Origin: Mesorhizobium sp. 131-2-1
Lineage (GTDB): Bacteria > Pseudomonadota > Alphaproteobacteria > Rhizobiales > Rhizobiaceae
DNA: 64,000 nt
Assembly: GCF_016756535.1 (NCBI RefSeq)
Contig: NZ_AP023247.1
Location: 434,001 to 498,000, forward strand
Reading direction: 5' to 3'
The translations under genes and the position numbers were made by a program. The notes under the pieces were generated by a model. The model was not told the DNA's origin and made no database searches. It saw only the letters and a program-made list of their open reading frames with translations. Of this stretch, positions 26,476-36,354 are shown piece after piece. Position 1 is the stretch's first letter, and each line of letters starts with the position of its first letter.

Positions 26476-26883
26476 GTGTTCGATACGAAATTTGCAATCG
26501 TGCTCAGGGACGATCTCGCCGTCTGGCAGAAGCTCAACGTCACTGCATTCCTGACCAGCGGCATCGTCGCGCAGTTTCCCGAAATCATCGGCGATCCCTA
26601 TCGCGACCGCGCCGGCAACATCTACAACCCGCTCTCGATCCAGCCGGTGATCGTGCTTTCGGCGGACGGGTCGATGCTGAATGCGATCCATCGTCGCGCG
26701 CTGGAACGCGGCGTGACGACCTCGGCCTATATCGAGGAGATGTTCTCGACCGGGCACGACGCCGCCAACCGCGCCGTCTTCGCCGAATTCGCGCCCGACG
26801 ATGCCAAGGTCGCCGGGATCGCGGTGCGCGCCGAAAAGAAACTCGTCGACAAGATCACCAAGGGTGCCCGCATGCAGGCTTGA
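26476..26883 (+). CDS. DUF2000 family protein
   Basis: A 135-residue protein of the DUF2000 family, whose members adopt a peptidyl-tRNA-hydrolase-2-like fold but have no proven activity. Recognisable parts are FAIVLRDDLAVWQKLNVTAFLTSGI at the N-terminus and FAPDDAKVAGIAVRAEKKLVDKITKGA at the C-terminus. No ATG fits: an upstream ATG at 26419 would lie inside the AraC gene, so GTG at 26476 or TTG at 26473 with GGAG upstream is the likely start. It is divergent from the AraC gene. Confidence 0.75.
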   Translation: MFDTKFAIVLRDDLAVWQKLNVTAFLTSGIVAQFPEIIGDPYRDRAGNIYNPLSIQPVIVLSADGSMLNAIHRRALERGVTTSAYIEEMFSTGHDAANRAVFAEFAPDDAKVAGIAVRAEKKLVDKITKGARMQA

Positions 26884-27022
26884 TCGAGGGCCGGCAGCGC
26901 TGGTCCACGGCAGCCCCTTGGCTGAGCCTGTCCGGGGGCGCTTGTTGGGCCAGTCGCTTTTGGCTTGCTGGCCAGCGGCGATTGCCGCAAAAGGGTGGCG
27001 TCTACCTTTCCCTGGCCCGACC

Positions 27023-27964
27023 TTGAGCGTTCCCAAAAATCAAGACGACAGCGCCACGCCGCCGGCGGCGATGCTGCTGATGCTGTGCGTGTACGTCTGC
27101 TTCACCTTTCTCGACACCAGCAGCAAATATCTGGTGCTGGCGGGCGTGTCGGCGCTGATCGTCGCCTGGGTGCGTTTTGCCGTCCATGTCGTGCTTGTCG
27201 GCGTCTTCCTGCGCGGCTGGCGCAAGCCGTCGCGTTTTCGCGCCAACAACTTGCCGGCGCACATATTGCGCGGCGCCTTCCTGTTCGGCTCGACCATGTG
27301 CAACATCATGGCGTTGCGAACCCTGCAGCTGGCCGAGACGACATCGATCTACTTCTTCGGCCCGATGGTGATCACCGCGCTTGCCGGTCCGCTGCTCGGC
27401 GAATGGGCGGGCTGGCGGCGCTGGCTGGCGATCCTTTCCGGTTTCGTCGGCGTGCTGATCATCACCCGGCCCGGCGTCGGCGTGTTCGGCATCGGCCATC
27501 TCTTCGCGCTCGGCTCGATGCTGTCGAACAGCTTCTATGTCATCATGACCCGCCGCATGTCGGCGAACGAGACTTCCGAAAGCCTGATCCTGTTTTCGGC
27601 GCTGGCGCCAGCAGTGCTGCTCCTGCCCACGCTGCCGTTCTCGCATGCGCTGCCGCAGGACGGCTGGCACTGGCTCATCCTGCTGATGCTCGGCGTGTTC
27701 GGCGCCACCGGCCATTGGCTGCTGGTGCAGGCCTATCGCCTGGCCACCACCACCGCGCTCGCCCCCTACCCCTATTCGCAGATGGTGTGGATGATCATCT
27801 CCGGCTGGGTCATCTTCAACCAGTTCCCTGACCGCTGGACGCTGCTGGGCGCAGCCATCATCGTCGCCAGCGGCCTCTACATCATCCATCGCGAACATCG
27901 GCTTCGCCTGCGCAACAGCGCGACGCTGGATGCAGAGGCGGAAGCCCTGGCAAAAAAACTTTGA
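27023..27964 (+). CDS. EamA/DMT-family membrane transporter
   Basis: A 313-residue member of the drug/metabolite transporter superfamily. About ten hydrophobic helices form two EamA halves; the first includes AILSGFVGVLIITRPG near its end and the second ends with AAIIVASGLYIIHREHR. Such proteins export amino acids, metabolites or drugs. The start is uncertain: TTG at 27023 gives a short cytoplasmic lead, while ATG at 27071 begins just before helix 1. It follows DUF2000 by about 140 bases and precedes the LacI gene. The substrate is not predictable. Confidence 0.85.
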   Translation: MSVPKNQDDSATPPAAMLLMLCVYVCFTFLDTSSKYLVLAGVSALIVAWVRFAVHVVLVGVFLRGWRKPSRFRANNLPAHILRGAFLFGSTMCNIMALRTLQLAETTSIYFFGPMVITALAGPLLGEWAGWRRWLAILSGFVGVLIITRPGVGVFGIGHLFALGSMLSNSFYVIMTRRMSANETSESLILFSALAPAVLLLPTLPFSHALPQDGWHWLILLMLGVFGATGHWLLVQAYRLATTTALAPYPYSQMVWMIISGWVIFNQFPDRWTLLGAAIIVASGLYIIHREHRLRLRNSATLDAEAEALAKKL

Positions 27965-27995
27965 TTTGCCCCCGATCGATGGCATAAGGGCCGCC

Positions 27996-28010
27996 TTTAA
28001 ACAGTTTAAA
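27996..28010. promoter_or_regulatory. Perfect 15-base palindrome, candidate LacI-family operator
   Basis: TTTAAAC-A-GTTTAAA has perfect 7-base arms around one central base. It lies 20 bases before the inferred LacI start, where an autoregulatory operator is expected. LacI-family operators are palindromes of this size. Binding by the adjacent protein is inferred. Confidence 0.6.
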
Positions 28011-28030
28011 TCGGTTCGGGGAGCGAAGGG

Positions 28031-29053
28031 CTGGCACAGAAGATCAAGCTTTCGACGATCGCGGATGCGCTCGGTGTGTCCACGGCCACGGTCTCGCTGG
28101 CGCTGCGCGACAGCCCGCTGGTGGCGGGCAGCACGCGCGACCGCATCAAGGAACATGCCCGCGCCATCGGCTATATCTACAACCGCCGCGCTGCCAGCCT
28201 GCGCACCTCGCGCTCGGGCATCGTCGGCGTCGTCGTGCACGACATCATGAACCCGTTCTTCGCCGAGATCCTGCGCTCGATCGAAAGCGAGCTCGACCGC
28301 AGCCGGCAGACCTTCATCCTGTCCAACCACTACGACCAGCTCGAAAAGCAGCGCACCTTCATCGACACGCTGCTGCAGCTCGGCGCCGACGGCGTCATCA
28401 TGTCGCCGGCCATCGGCACGCCGGCCGAGGACATCATCATGGCCGAGGAAAACGGCCTGCCGGCGGTGCTGATCGCGCGCACCGTCACCGGCGCCGACGT
28501 GCCCGTCTTCCGCGGCGACGACGCCTATGGCACGGCGCTTGCCACCAACCACCTGATCTCGCTCGGCCACAAGCGCATCGCCATGATCGGCGGCACCGAC
28601 CAGACCTCGACCGGCCGCGACCGCTATCAGGGCTATCTCAACGCCATGGAGGCCGCGGGGTTGGAGGTCAGGCCGTCCTGGCGCATCGCCGGCCCGCGCA
28701 CCAAGCAGGCCGGATTCGAGGCCGCTGGACAGTTTTTGGCGCTGAAAGACAAGCCAACCGCCGCCTGCTGCTGGAACGATCTCGTTGCCATCGGACTGAT
28801 GAACGGCATCGCCCGCGCCGGCCTGGTGCCGGGCGTCGACATCTCGGTGACCGGCTATGACGACCTCGAGGAGGCGGCAATCGCGACACCGGCATTGACC
28901 ACGGTCTGGAACGGCCAGCGCGAGGTTGGCCGGCGCGCCGCCAGCGCGCTGCTCGACAAGCTGAACGGACAGACGGTGCGGCCGTCGCAGGAACTGATCA
29001 AGCCGGAACTGCATGTGCGCCAGTCGACCGGCAAGCCGGTGGAGCGTGAATGA
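28031..29053 (+). CDS. LacI-family transcriptional regulator, apparent CTG start
   Basis: About 340 residues: a LacI-type helix-turn-helix (KLSTIADALGVSTATVSLALRDSP, with the hinge segment NRRAASLRTSRSGIVGVVVHD) followed by a sugar-binding-protein-like effector domain. The frame is closed by a TAA at 28007. Between there and the HTH there is no ATG, GTG or TTG; CTG at 28031 with GGGGAG upstream is the best start. GTG at 28076 would delete half of the recognition helix unit. The stop overlaps the 2-hydroxyacid dehydrogenase start (ATGA), so that gene is its probable target, and the palindrome at 27996-28010 its operator. The effector, perhaps a sugar acid, is not known. Confidence 0.88.
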   Translation: MAQKIKLSTIADALGVSTATVSLALRDSPLVAGSTRDRIKEHARAIGYIYNRRAASLRTSRSGIVGVVVHDIMNPFFAEILRSIESELDRSRQTFILSNHYDQLEKQRTFIDTLLQLGADGVIMSPAIGTPAEDIIMAEENGLPAVLIARTVTGADVPVFRGDDAYGTALATNHLISLGHKRIAMIGGTDQTSTGRDRYQGYLNAMEAAGLEVRPSWRIAGPRTKQAGFEAAGQFLALKDKPTAACCWNDLVAIGLMNGIARAGLVPGVDISVTGYDDLEEAAIATPALTTVWNGQREVGRRAASALLDKLNGQTVRPSQELIKPELHVRQSTGKPVERE

Positions 29054-30033
29054 CCAAGGCCGAACAGTTGCAGACCGTCGCCGTTCTGGTGCCGGGGCAT
29101 TTCAACGACCATGCGGTTGAGCGTATCGACCGGACTTTCAAGCGGGTCAGGATCGAACGCGCCGATGCGGCGCTGGTCACCGACGAAATGCGCCGTACGG
29201 TGCGCGCCATTGCTTCCTTCGCCGGCATCGATGCGGCGATGATGGATGCACTGCCCAACCTCGAACTGATCGCCTCTTTCGGCGTCGGCTATGATTCCGT
29301 CGATGCCGGCCATGCGGCGACGAAGAACATCATGGTCACAAACACGCCTGACGTGCTGACCGAGGAGGTCGCCGACACCACGATCGGCCTTTTGATCAAC
29401 ACCGTGCGCGAACTGTATGCCGCCGAGAAATGGCTGCGCGACGGCAGCTGGGTGAAGAAGGGCAACTACCCGCTGAGCCGGCTGACCTTGCGCGGCCGCA
29501 GCGTCGGCATCTTCGGCATGGGCCGCATCGGGCTGGCTATTGCCCGGCGCCTGGAAGCCTTTGGATTGCCGGTCGCCTATCACAACCGGCGCCGCGTCGA
29601 AGGTCTTTCCTACCAGTACCATCCGACGCTGAAGGGCCTTGCAGAAGCGGTCGATACGCTGATTTGCGTGGTGCCGGGCGGCGCCTCGACCGAGAAGGCG
29701 ATCAATGCCGAGATCCTGTCGGCGCTCGGCCCGAACGGCGTCTTCGTCAACATCGGCCGCGGCAGCACCGTCGATGAGCCGGCTCTTGCGGCGGCGCTCG
29801 CCAGCGGGACTATCGCCGCCGCCGGGCTCGATGTCTTTGCCGACGAGCCGAACGTGCCCAAGGCGTTGCTGGAAGCGCCCAACACTTCACTGCTGCCGCA
29901 TGTCGGCTCGGCCTCGCACCACACGCGCCGCGCCATGGCCGATCTCTGCGTCGACAATCTGGTATCCTGGTTCAGCGAGCGCCGGCCGCTGACGCCGGTG
30001 CCGGAGACGGCGCAGGTCCGGCCGCGCGGCTGA
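29050..30033 (+). CDS. D-2-hydroxyacid dehydrogenase (glyoxylate/hydroxypyruvate reductase-like)
   Basis: A 327-residue D-isomer-specific 2-hydroxyacid dehydrogenase. Visible are LIASFGVGYDSVD (substrate loop), TPDVLTEEVADTTIGL, the NAD(P) motif GIFGMGRIG, NIGRGSTVDEPAL with the catalytic Arg, DVFADEPNVP with Glu, and LPHVGSASHHT with the catalytic His. The H-x3-(S/A)-x2-HHT pattern fits glyoxylate/hydroxypyruvate reductases. It is translationally coupled to the LacI regulator. It might use glyoxylate made by purine breakdown, but regulation by LacI points rather to a sugar-acid substrate. Confidence 0.9.
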   Translation: MTKAEQLQTVAVLVPGHFNDHAVERIDRTFKRVRIERADAALVTDEMRRTVRAIASFAGIDAAMMDALPNLELIASFGVGYDSVDAGHAATKNIMVTNTPDVLTEEVADTTIGLLINTVRELYAAEKWLRDGSWVKKGNYPLSRLTLRGRSVGIFGMGRIGLAIARRLEAFGLPVAYHNRRRVEGLSYQYHPTLKGLAEAVDTLICVVPGGASTEKAINAEILSALGPNGVFVNIGRGSTVDEPALAAALASGTIAAAGLDVFADEPNVPKALLEAPNTSLLPHVGSASHHTRRAMADLCVDNLVSWFSERRPLTPVPETAQVRPRG

Positions 30034-30082
30034 CCCGGCCCGCCACACTTGTTAACGACCGATTTACCATATGAAAGCATTC

Positions 30083-30100
30083 TGCATACTTCGTTATGCA
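30083..30100. other. Palindrome TGCATA-N6-TATGCA
   Basis: Perfect 6-base arms around CTTCGT, about 90 bases upstream of the small exported protein gene at 30189. It could be an operator or part of a terminator for the dehydrogenase gene; the sequence alone does not decide. A near CtrA-like pattern (TTAA-N7-TTTA, 30052-30066) lies just before it. Confidence 0.35.
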
Positions 30101-30188
30101 TAGGCAGAAGCCGGGCCGCGGTTCGGGCCTTGCGCATGAAGGCAAGCTTTGAAGCGCTTCGGCGCGTTCAAATGCATGGAGAGATCGG

Positions 30189-30572
30189 GTGAAGGTTCTT
30201 CCTGCGTTGATGGCGGCGGCAGCGGTGGCCGGTGGCATCCAGCTCTTTCACGGCGGCAGCGGCGAAAGCATCGCCAGCGAAACGGCCCCATCCAGCACCT
30301 ACCGGCTGACCGCCAATGGCGACGAGGCGGCCTGCGCCATCCGGCGCGGCGCCGATATGTCGGACGGCTTGTCGCTGCTGACCGTCGCGCCGAACTGCCG
30401 CAAGCTGCTGCCCGGCATCGAGCGCGCGAAATTCTGGCGGGAAGAGGCCGACGGCACGGTTGCCTTCAGCGCGAACGGCATCGATCCGATCGTCACCTTC
30501 AGCGTGGCCGATGGCGACGGCTACGAATCCTACGCGCCGGCCACCCCGCTGCTGTCGCTGAACATCGACTGA
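30189..30572 (+). CDS. Small exported protein resembling AprI/Inh protease inhibitors
   Basis: A 127-residue protein with an N-terminal hydrophobic segment (KVLPALMAAAAVAGGIQLF) that acts as signal peptide or anchor. The mature region STYRLTANGDEAACAIRR...LTVAPNCRKLLPG...FWREEADGTVAFSANG follows the order of the small beta-barrel Inh/AprI domain: two cysteines about 40 residues apart, then an aromatic residue and D-G-T. In the known family this barrel blocks secreted metalloproteases. The GTG at 30189 has GGAGA upstream. No protease gene is nearby, so the role is unproven. Confidence 0.6.
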   Translation: MKVLPALMAAAAVAGGIQLFHGGSGESIASETAPSSTYRLTANGDEAACAIRRGADMSDGLSLLTVAPNCRKLLPGIERAKFWREEADGTVAFSANGIDPIVTFSVADGDGYESYAPATPLLSLNID

Positions 30573-30589
30573 GGCTGGTCGGCTGCGGC

Positions 30590-31363
30590 CTATTCGGCCG
30601 CGGCCCGGGCGCCAACCTTCGCCGCCGCATGCAGGCGGACGGCATCGCCGAAGGCGCGGAAAATCTTGGCCGAGTTGTCGTCCGACTTGACCCAATATTC
30701 GGGATGCCACTGAACGCCGACCGCGAAGGCGCGGGCGTCGCGGACAGACACCGCTTCGACCGTTCCGTCGGCGGCGAGCGCTTCGACCTGCAGCTTCGAC
30801 CCGAGCCGGTCGATCCCCTGGCGATGCAGTGAATTGACCTTGATTTCGCCTGCGCCGAAGACGCCGGCGAGACAACTGCCGGGCTTGATCGAAATCGTCT
30901 GGTGGATGGCGAAGCGTTCGTCCTGGTTGTCGCTCACCGCCGCGCGGTGGTCGAGCGATCCTTCGCGCTCCTGGATCTCGGTGCCAAGCGTGCCGCCGAG
31001 CGCCACGTTCAGTTCCTGGATGCCGCGGCAGATGGCAAGCAGCGGCACGCCGCGCTCGATCGCCTTGCGGATCAGCGGCAACGTGGTGGAATCGCGCGCC
31101 GGATCATAGGGGCCGTTCCGCTCGCTGGCGTCGCCGCCGTAGAGCGAAGGATGCACATTGGACTTCGAGCCGGTGACCATGACGCCGTCGACCGACGACA
31201 GCAGCTCGTCGAAGTCGAGCCGGTCGCCGAAGGACGGCACCAGGAGCGGGAACACGCCGGCGCCGACGAGCGCAGCTTCGAGATATTGCTGCGGGGCGGC
31301 ATGCCAGGTGTAGTTGTCGAACTGGCGGACGTCGGTCGAGATTGCGACGAGCGGCTGCTGCAT
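30590..31363 (-). CDS. Gamma-glutamyl-gamma-aminobutyrate hydrolase-like class I glutaminase
   Basis: A 257-residue class I glutamine-amidotransferase-fold hydrolase of the PuuD (gamma-glutamyl-GABA hydrolase) type. The nucleophile Cys is in LLAICRGIQELNVALGG, and the His-Glu pair in VGVQWHPEYW. GSKSNVHPSLYGG near residue 65 is typical of the subfamily. In the polyamine pathway this step follows a gamma-glutamyl ligase and dehydrogenases, and a ligase-like gene lies at 18.2-19.6 kb in this window. It is a single-gene unit. Note that the name PuuD is also used for the unrelated urate hydroxylase at 13.8 kb. Confidence 0.9.
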   Translation of the reverse strand: MQQPLVAISTDVRQFDNYTWHAAPQQYLEAALVGAGVFPLLVPSFGDRLDFDELLSSVDGVMVTGSKSNVHPSLYGGDASERNGPYDPARDSTTLPLIRKAIERGVPLLAICRGIQELNVALGGTLGTEIQEREGSLDHRAAVSDNQDERFAIHQTISIKPGSCLAGVFGAGEIKVNSLHRQGIDRLGSKLQVEALAADGTVEAVSVRDARAFAVGVQWHPEYWVKSDDNSAKIFRAFGDAVRLHAAAKVGARAAAE

Positions 31364-32765
<1,402 letters not shown>

Positions 32766-32786
32766 GCGCTCCATCAAGCGATCTTC

Positions 32787-32820
32787 AAAAGGCCCCGGGG
32801 TTCCTGCCCCGGGGCCTTTT
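32787..32820. terminator. Strong intrinsic terminator after dctP
   Basis: AAAAGGCCCCGGGG, a 6-base loop, and the exact inverse CCCCGGGGCCTTTT form a 14-base perfect stem flanked by A and T runs. It can stop transcription in both directions, serving dctP and the convergent alcohol dehydrogenase. Confidence 0.93.
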
Positions 32821-32856
32821 CGTCAAGCGACTGGCTGTCGACATGGTTCGAGGCGC

Positions 32857-33885
32857 TCAGCCTCGGCCTGGCACCACCAGCACCTTGACCTCGCCGGGCG
32901 CCGGCGGATTGGCGATCACCGCGGGGGCCTCTTCCAGCGTCACCTGTCTCGAGATCAGCCTGTCGACCTCGATCGCGCCCGAGGCGATGAGCTCGGCGGC
33001 GCGGCCATGGGTGTAGGGATTGAGGAACGAGCCTAGGACCTTCAGCTCCCGAAACAGCAGGTCGAACGGCTCGAACGCCACCTGCATGCCTTGCGGCACC
33101 ACGCCGACGATGACGACCGTGCCGCCGGCTCTCGCCACCCGCATCGACTGCTCCACCGTGTCGCGCACGCCGGCGCATTCGAACACCACATCGACGCCGC
33201 CCGGCACCAACCCTTTTGGCCCGGCAATGGCGTCGATGACATCGCCGGCGCCGGGATCGACCGACGCCGTCGCGCCGAGTTCCTCGGCCAAAGCACGGCG
33301 CGAGGCCTGACGTGTCGAGAGCACGATGGTCGTCGCTCCGGCGAGCTTCGCCAATTGCACGGTGAGCAGGCCGATGACGCCGCCGCCCAGAACGAGCACG
33401 GAAGCGCCCGGTTTGATCGCGGCGAGATCGACGCCGTGCAGGCAGCAGGCGAGAGGCTCACAGAACGCGCCATGCGTGGGCTTCAGGCTGGCGGGTAGCA
33501 GGAAGGCCTGCTTCTGCGGCATCACGACATAGTCGGCGAAGCCGCCGTCGCGATGGATGCCGATGGCATTGAGGTTGCGGCAGAGATTGACCCGCCCGGC
33601 ATGGCAATACGGGCATCGCCCGCAGGCGATGTTGGGGTCGCCTGTGACGCGGTCGCCGACGGAGAAGCCGGTCACCGACGACCCGATCGCCTCGACGATG
33701 CCCGAAAACTCATGCCCGGGCGTCACCGGCGGCTTGCAGGGAAACTCACCATGGAAGAGATGACGATCGGTGCCGCAAACGCCGCAGGCCTCGATCCGTA
33801 CCAGGAGATCGTCGGGACCGGCGGACGGCTTGTCGACCTCGCGCAGCGCGATGCTGCCGACGGATTCCAGTCGAACCGCTTTCAT
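32857..33885 (-). CDS. Zinc-dependent medium-chain alcohol/polyol dehydrogenase
   Basis: A 342-residue medium-chain dehydrogenase. Catalytic-zinc ligands are in ACGVCGTDRHLFHGE and GHEFSG; the four structural-zinc cysteines lie in CGRCPYCHAGRVNLC. The nucleotide fold starts at VLVLGGGVIGLLTVQLAK. The GTDRHLF and LPxHGAFCEPLACCLHG patterns resemble sorbitol/threonine-type members. The ATG at 33885 follows GGAGG and the length suits the family. It is 13 bases downstream of dctM on the same strand, so it is likely co-transcribed with the TRAP permease, and its substrate may be the imported solute or a metabolite of it. Confidence 0.92.
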   Translation of the reverse strand: MKAVRLESVGSIALREVDKPSAGPDDLLVRIEACGVCGTDRHLFHGEFPCKPPVTPGHEFSGIVEAIGSSVTGFSVGDRVTGDPNIACGRCPYCHAGRVNLCRNLNAIGIHRDGGFADYVVMPQKQAFLLPASLKPTHGAFCEPLACCLHGVDLAAIKPGASVLVLGGGVIGLLTVQLAKLAGATTIVLSTRQASRRALAEELGATASVDPGAGDVIDAIAGPKGLVPGGVDVVFECAGVRDTVEQSMRVARAGGTVVIVGVVPQGMQVAFEPFDLLFRELKVLGSFLNPYTHGRAAELIASGAIEVDRLISRQVTLEEAPAVIANPPAPGEVKVLVVPGRG

Positions 33886-33898
33886 GGCGCCTCCGGCA

Positions 33899-35692
33899 TC
33901 AGTTGAATTTCGGCGGCTGCGAAAGATCGGTAGCGGGTGCGGCCGGCTTGGCGGGCGGCGTGTCGCCGAAGCTCGGCGGTTGCGACAGGTCGGTGGCCGG
34001 CGCCGCAGGTGCCGCGCCGCTATTGGCCGGGGCCGCGCCGCCATCCGCCGGCGGCGTGCCGAGCGGCGCCAGGCCCGGCATTTCCGGCACCTGAATGTCG
34101 ATGGTGCCGGGATCGACCACCGCGCCCTTGTAATGCATCACCATCTGCGGGAAGGCGATGGTGAGCCCGATCATGATCACCTGGATGCAAACGAAGGGCA
34201 CGGCACCCCAATAGATCTGGCCGGTGGTGACCGGCGCGATCTGCTTGCCGGTGATGCGATCGAGATAGGGCACGCGGGCGGCGACCGAGCGCAGGTAGAA
34301 CAGCGCGAAGCCGAACGGCGGATGCATGAAGCTGGTCTGCATGTTGACGCCGAGCAGCACGCCGAACCAGATCAGATCGATGCCGAGCTTGTCGGCGGCG
34401 GGCGCCAGCAGCGGCACGATGATGAAGGCGAGCTCGAAGAAGTCGAGGAAAAAGGCAAGCACGAAGACCAGCGCGTTGACGCCGATCAGGAAGCCGACCT
34501 CGCCACCCGGCAGTGACGTCAGCAGATGCTCGACCCAGATGTGGCCGTTGACGCCGTAGAAAGTGAGCGAGAAGACGCGCGCGCCGATCAGGATGAACAG
34601 CACGAAGGAGGACAGCCTGGTCGTCGAGGTCAGCGCCTGCTTGATCACATCCAGCGACAGCCGCCCTTTTGCCGCCGCCATGATCAATGCGCCGACGGAG
34701 CCCATGGCGCCGCCCTCGGTCGGGGTGGCGATGCCGAGGAAGATGGTGCCGAGCACCAGGAAGATCAGCGCCAGCGGCGGGATCAGCACGATGATCACCT
34801 GCTGCGCCAGCCGGGACATCATGTTGATGTTGAGGCCCTTGTCGGCAATCGCCACGATATAGATCAGGATCACGCCGACGCAGGCGCCGAGGATGTCGGC
34901 ATTGTCGCCATGCGCAGGCGCGAAATAGCGATACGCCACGTAGGAAACCGCGATCGCGACCAGCAGCGCCACGATGAGCGACAGCACGCCATGGCCGAGC
35001 TTACGTGCCTCCAGCGGCAGCGCCGGCACGGACTTAGGCCGGACGATCGACATGATCAGGATGTAAAGGGCATAGATACCCGTAAGCACGAGGCCGGGGA
35101 TCAGCGCGCCGGCATACATGTCGCCGACGGAGCGGCCGAGCTGGTCGGCGAGCACGATCAGCACCAGCGACGGCGGAATGATCTGGGCGAGCGTGCCTGA
35201 CGCCGCTATGACACCGGCGGCGAGGCGGCGGTCATAGCCGTAGCGCAGCATGATCGGCAGCGAGATCAGGCCCATGGCGATGACGGACGCGGCCACCACG
35301 CCGGTGGTGGCGGCAAGCAGCGCGCCGACGAAGATGACGGCATAGGCGAGGCCGCCGCGGATCGGCCCGAACAGCTGTCCGATCGTGTCGAGCAGGTCCT
35401 CGGCCATGCCGGATCGCTCGAGCACTATGCCCATGAAGGTGAAGAACGGAATCGCCAGCAGCGTGTCGTTCGACATCACCCGGCTGCCGTAAAAATTGTC
35501 GGGCAGCGCATGCAGCAGCGGCCAGGCGAGATTGATCGATCCGCCCGAATAGGGCGACAGCACGACGCCGATGAAGAAGAACATGAGGCCGTTGGCGGCG
35601 AGCGAGAAGGCGACGGGATAGCCGATCAGGAGGAAGATGATGAGCGAGGCGAACATGATCGGCGCCATGTTCTGGGCGATGAACTCGATCAT
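33899..35692 (-). CDS. dctM: TRAP transporter large permease DctM with Pro/Ala tail
   Basis: A 597-residue large TRAP membrane subunit, which carries the ion-coupled substrate path. It has more than a dozen hydrophobic helices and typical segments such as LLAIPFFTFMGIVLERSGMAEDLL, LLAATTGVVAASVIAMGLISLPIML and IATPTEGGAMGSVGALIMA. It is longer than the usual 430 residues because of inserted helices around 230-290, as in the mannitol/chloroaromatic subgroup, and a C-terminal tail of about 50 residues rich in Pro and Ala. The tail holds two near-identical ATDLSQPP(S/K)F repeats. Its start overlaps the dctQ stop (ATGA). Confidence 0.93.
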   Translation of the reverse strand: MIEFIAQNMAPIMFASLIIFLLIGYPVAFSLAANGLMFFFIGVVLSPYSGGSINLAWPLLHALPDNFYGSRVMSNDTLLAIPFFTFMGIVLERSGMAEDLLDTIGQLFGPIRGGLAYAVIFVGALLAATTGVVAASVIAMGLISLPIMLRYGYDRRLAAGVIAASGTLAQIIPPSLVLIVLADQLGRSVGDMYAGALIPGLVLTGIYALYILIMSIVRPKSVPALPLEARKLGHGVLSLIVALLVAIAVSYVAYRYFAPAHGDNADILGACVGVILIYIVAIADKGLNINMMSRLAQQVIIVLIPPLALIFLVLGTIFLGIATPTEGGAMGSVGALIMAAAKGRLSLDVIKQALTSTTRLSSFVLFILIGARVFSLTFYGVNGHIWVEHLLTSLPGGEVGFLIGVNALVFVLAFFLDFFELAFIIVPLLAPAADKLGIDLIWFGVLLGVNMQTSFMHPPFGFALFYLRSVAARVPYLDRITGKQIAPVTTGQIYWGAVPFVCIQVIMIGLTIAFPQMVMHYKGAVVDPGTIDIQVPEMPGLAPLGTPPADGGAAPANSGAAPAAPATDLSQPPSFGDTPPAKPAAPATDLSQPPKFN

Positions 35693-36294
35693 GGGCGCAC
35701 CTCCTGGGCGAGCGCCTTGGCTTCTTCGGCGAGCGCCTTCGCCTCGAGTTCGGCCTGCTCATGCGCCGATATGAACGGGTTGGGATCGTCCATGTCGCCG
35801 CGCATGATGGCGATCTTCTTGATGATCTCGGAGATGCCCTGCAGCGCCAGCAGGAAGAAGCCGACGAGCAGGATCGCCTTCGCCGGCCAGACGATCAGCC
35901 CGCCGGCATTGTTCGACATCTCGCCGTTGCGAAACGACAGCGACGCGTAGGGAACGAAATAGATCACCATCAGCGTCACGAACGGCATCAGGAAGAAGAC
36001 GTGGCCGAGCAGGTCGATCCAGTGCTGCACGCGGCGCGAGAACATGCCGTAGACGATGTCGATGCGGATATGGTCGTTCTGCTTCAGCGTGTAGGCGGCG
36101 GCCAGCATGAAAGCGGCGCCGAACAGATACCATTGCAGCTCCAGCCAGGCATTGGAGGAGATATCGAACACCTTGCGGATGACGGCGTTGCCGGCGCTGA
36201 CCAGGATCGCCAGCAGGATCAGCCACGACACCCATCTGCCGATGAACTCGTTCACACGGTCGATCGTTCTGGATAGAGCGAGCAGCCCTGCCAT
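35689..36294 (-). CDS. dctQ: TRAP transporter small permease DctQ
   Basis: A 201-residue small TRAP membrane subunit with four helices (WLILLAILVSAGNAVIRKVF, WYLFGAAFMLAAAYTLK, FFLMPFVTLMVIYFV, AILLVGFFLLALQGISEII). The motif LELQWYLFGAAFMLAAAYTLKQNDHIRIDI is the family core. An acidic/Lys-rich soluble tail ends in EEAKALAQEVRP. It is first in the leftward dctQ-dctM-alcohol dehydrogenase unit. The upstream space holds a palindromic repeat. Confidence 0.93.
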   Translation of the reverse strand: MAGLLALSRTIDRVNEFIGRWVSWLILLAILVSAGNAVIRKVFDISSNAWLELQWYLFGAAFMLAAAYTLKQNDHIRIDIVYGMFSRRVQHWIDLLGHVFFLMPFVTLMVIYFVPYASLSFRNGEMSNNAGGLIVWPAKAILLVGFFLLALQGISEIIKKIAIMRGDMDDPNPFISAHEQAELEAKALAEEAKALAQEVRP

Positions 36295-36310
36295 GCATTC
36301 CTCCCTCCTC

Positions 36311-36354
36311 GCATCGGCCCGAAAATCGGTTTCGATTTACGGAAAGCACGATGC
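36311..36354. repeat. Short Rhizobiales-type palindrome
   Basis: Outer arms GCATCG (36311-36316) and CGATGC (36349-36354) enclose near-inverted inner arms CGAAAATCG and CGATTTACG (8 of 9). This resembles a common extragenic palindrome of Rhizobiales chromosomes, known to me in general terms; copies elsewhere could not be counted. It lies 17 bases before the dctQ start. Confidence 0.6.

Noticed and set aside
27002..29014. 670-residue open frame spanning the exporter and LacI genes in antisense
   Set aside because: It crosses two well-supported genes and the gap between them, with shadow-type composition.
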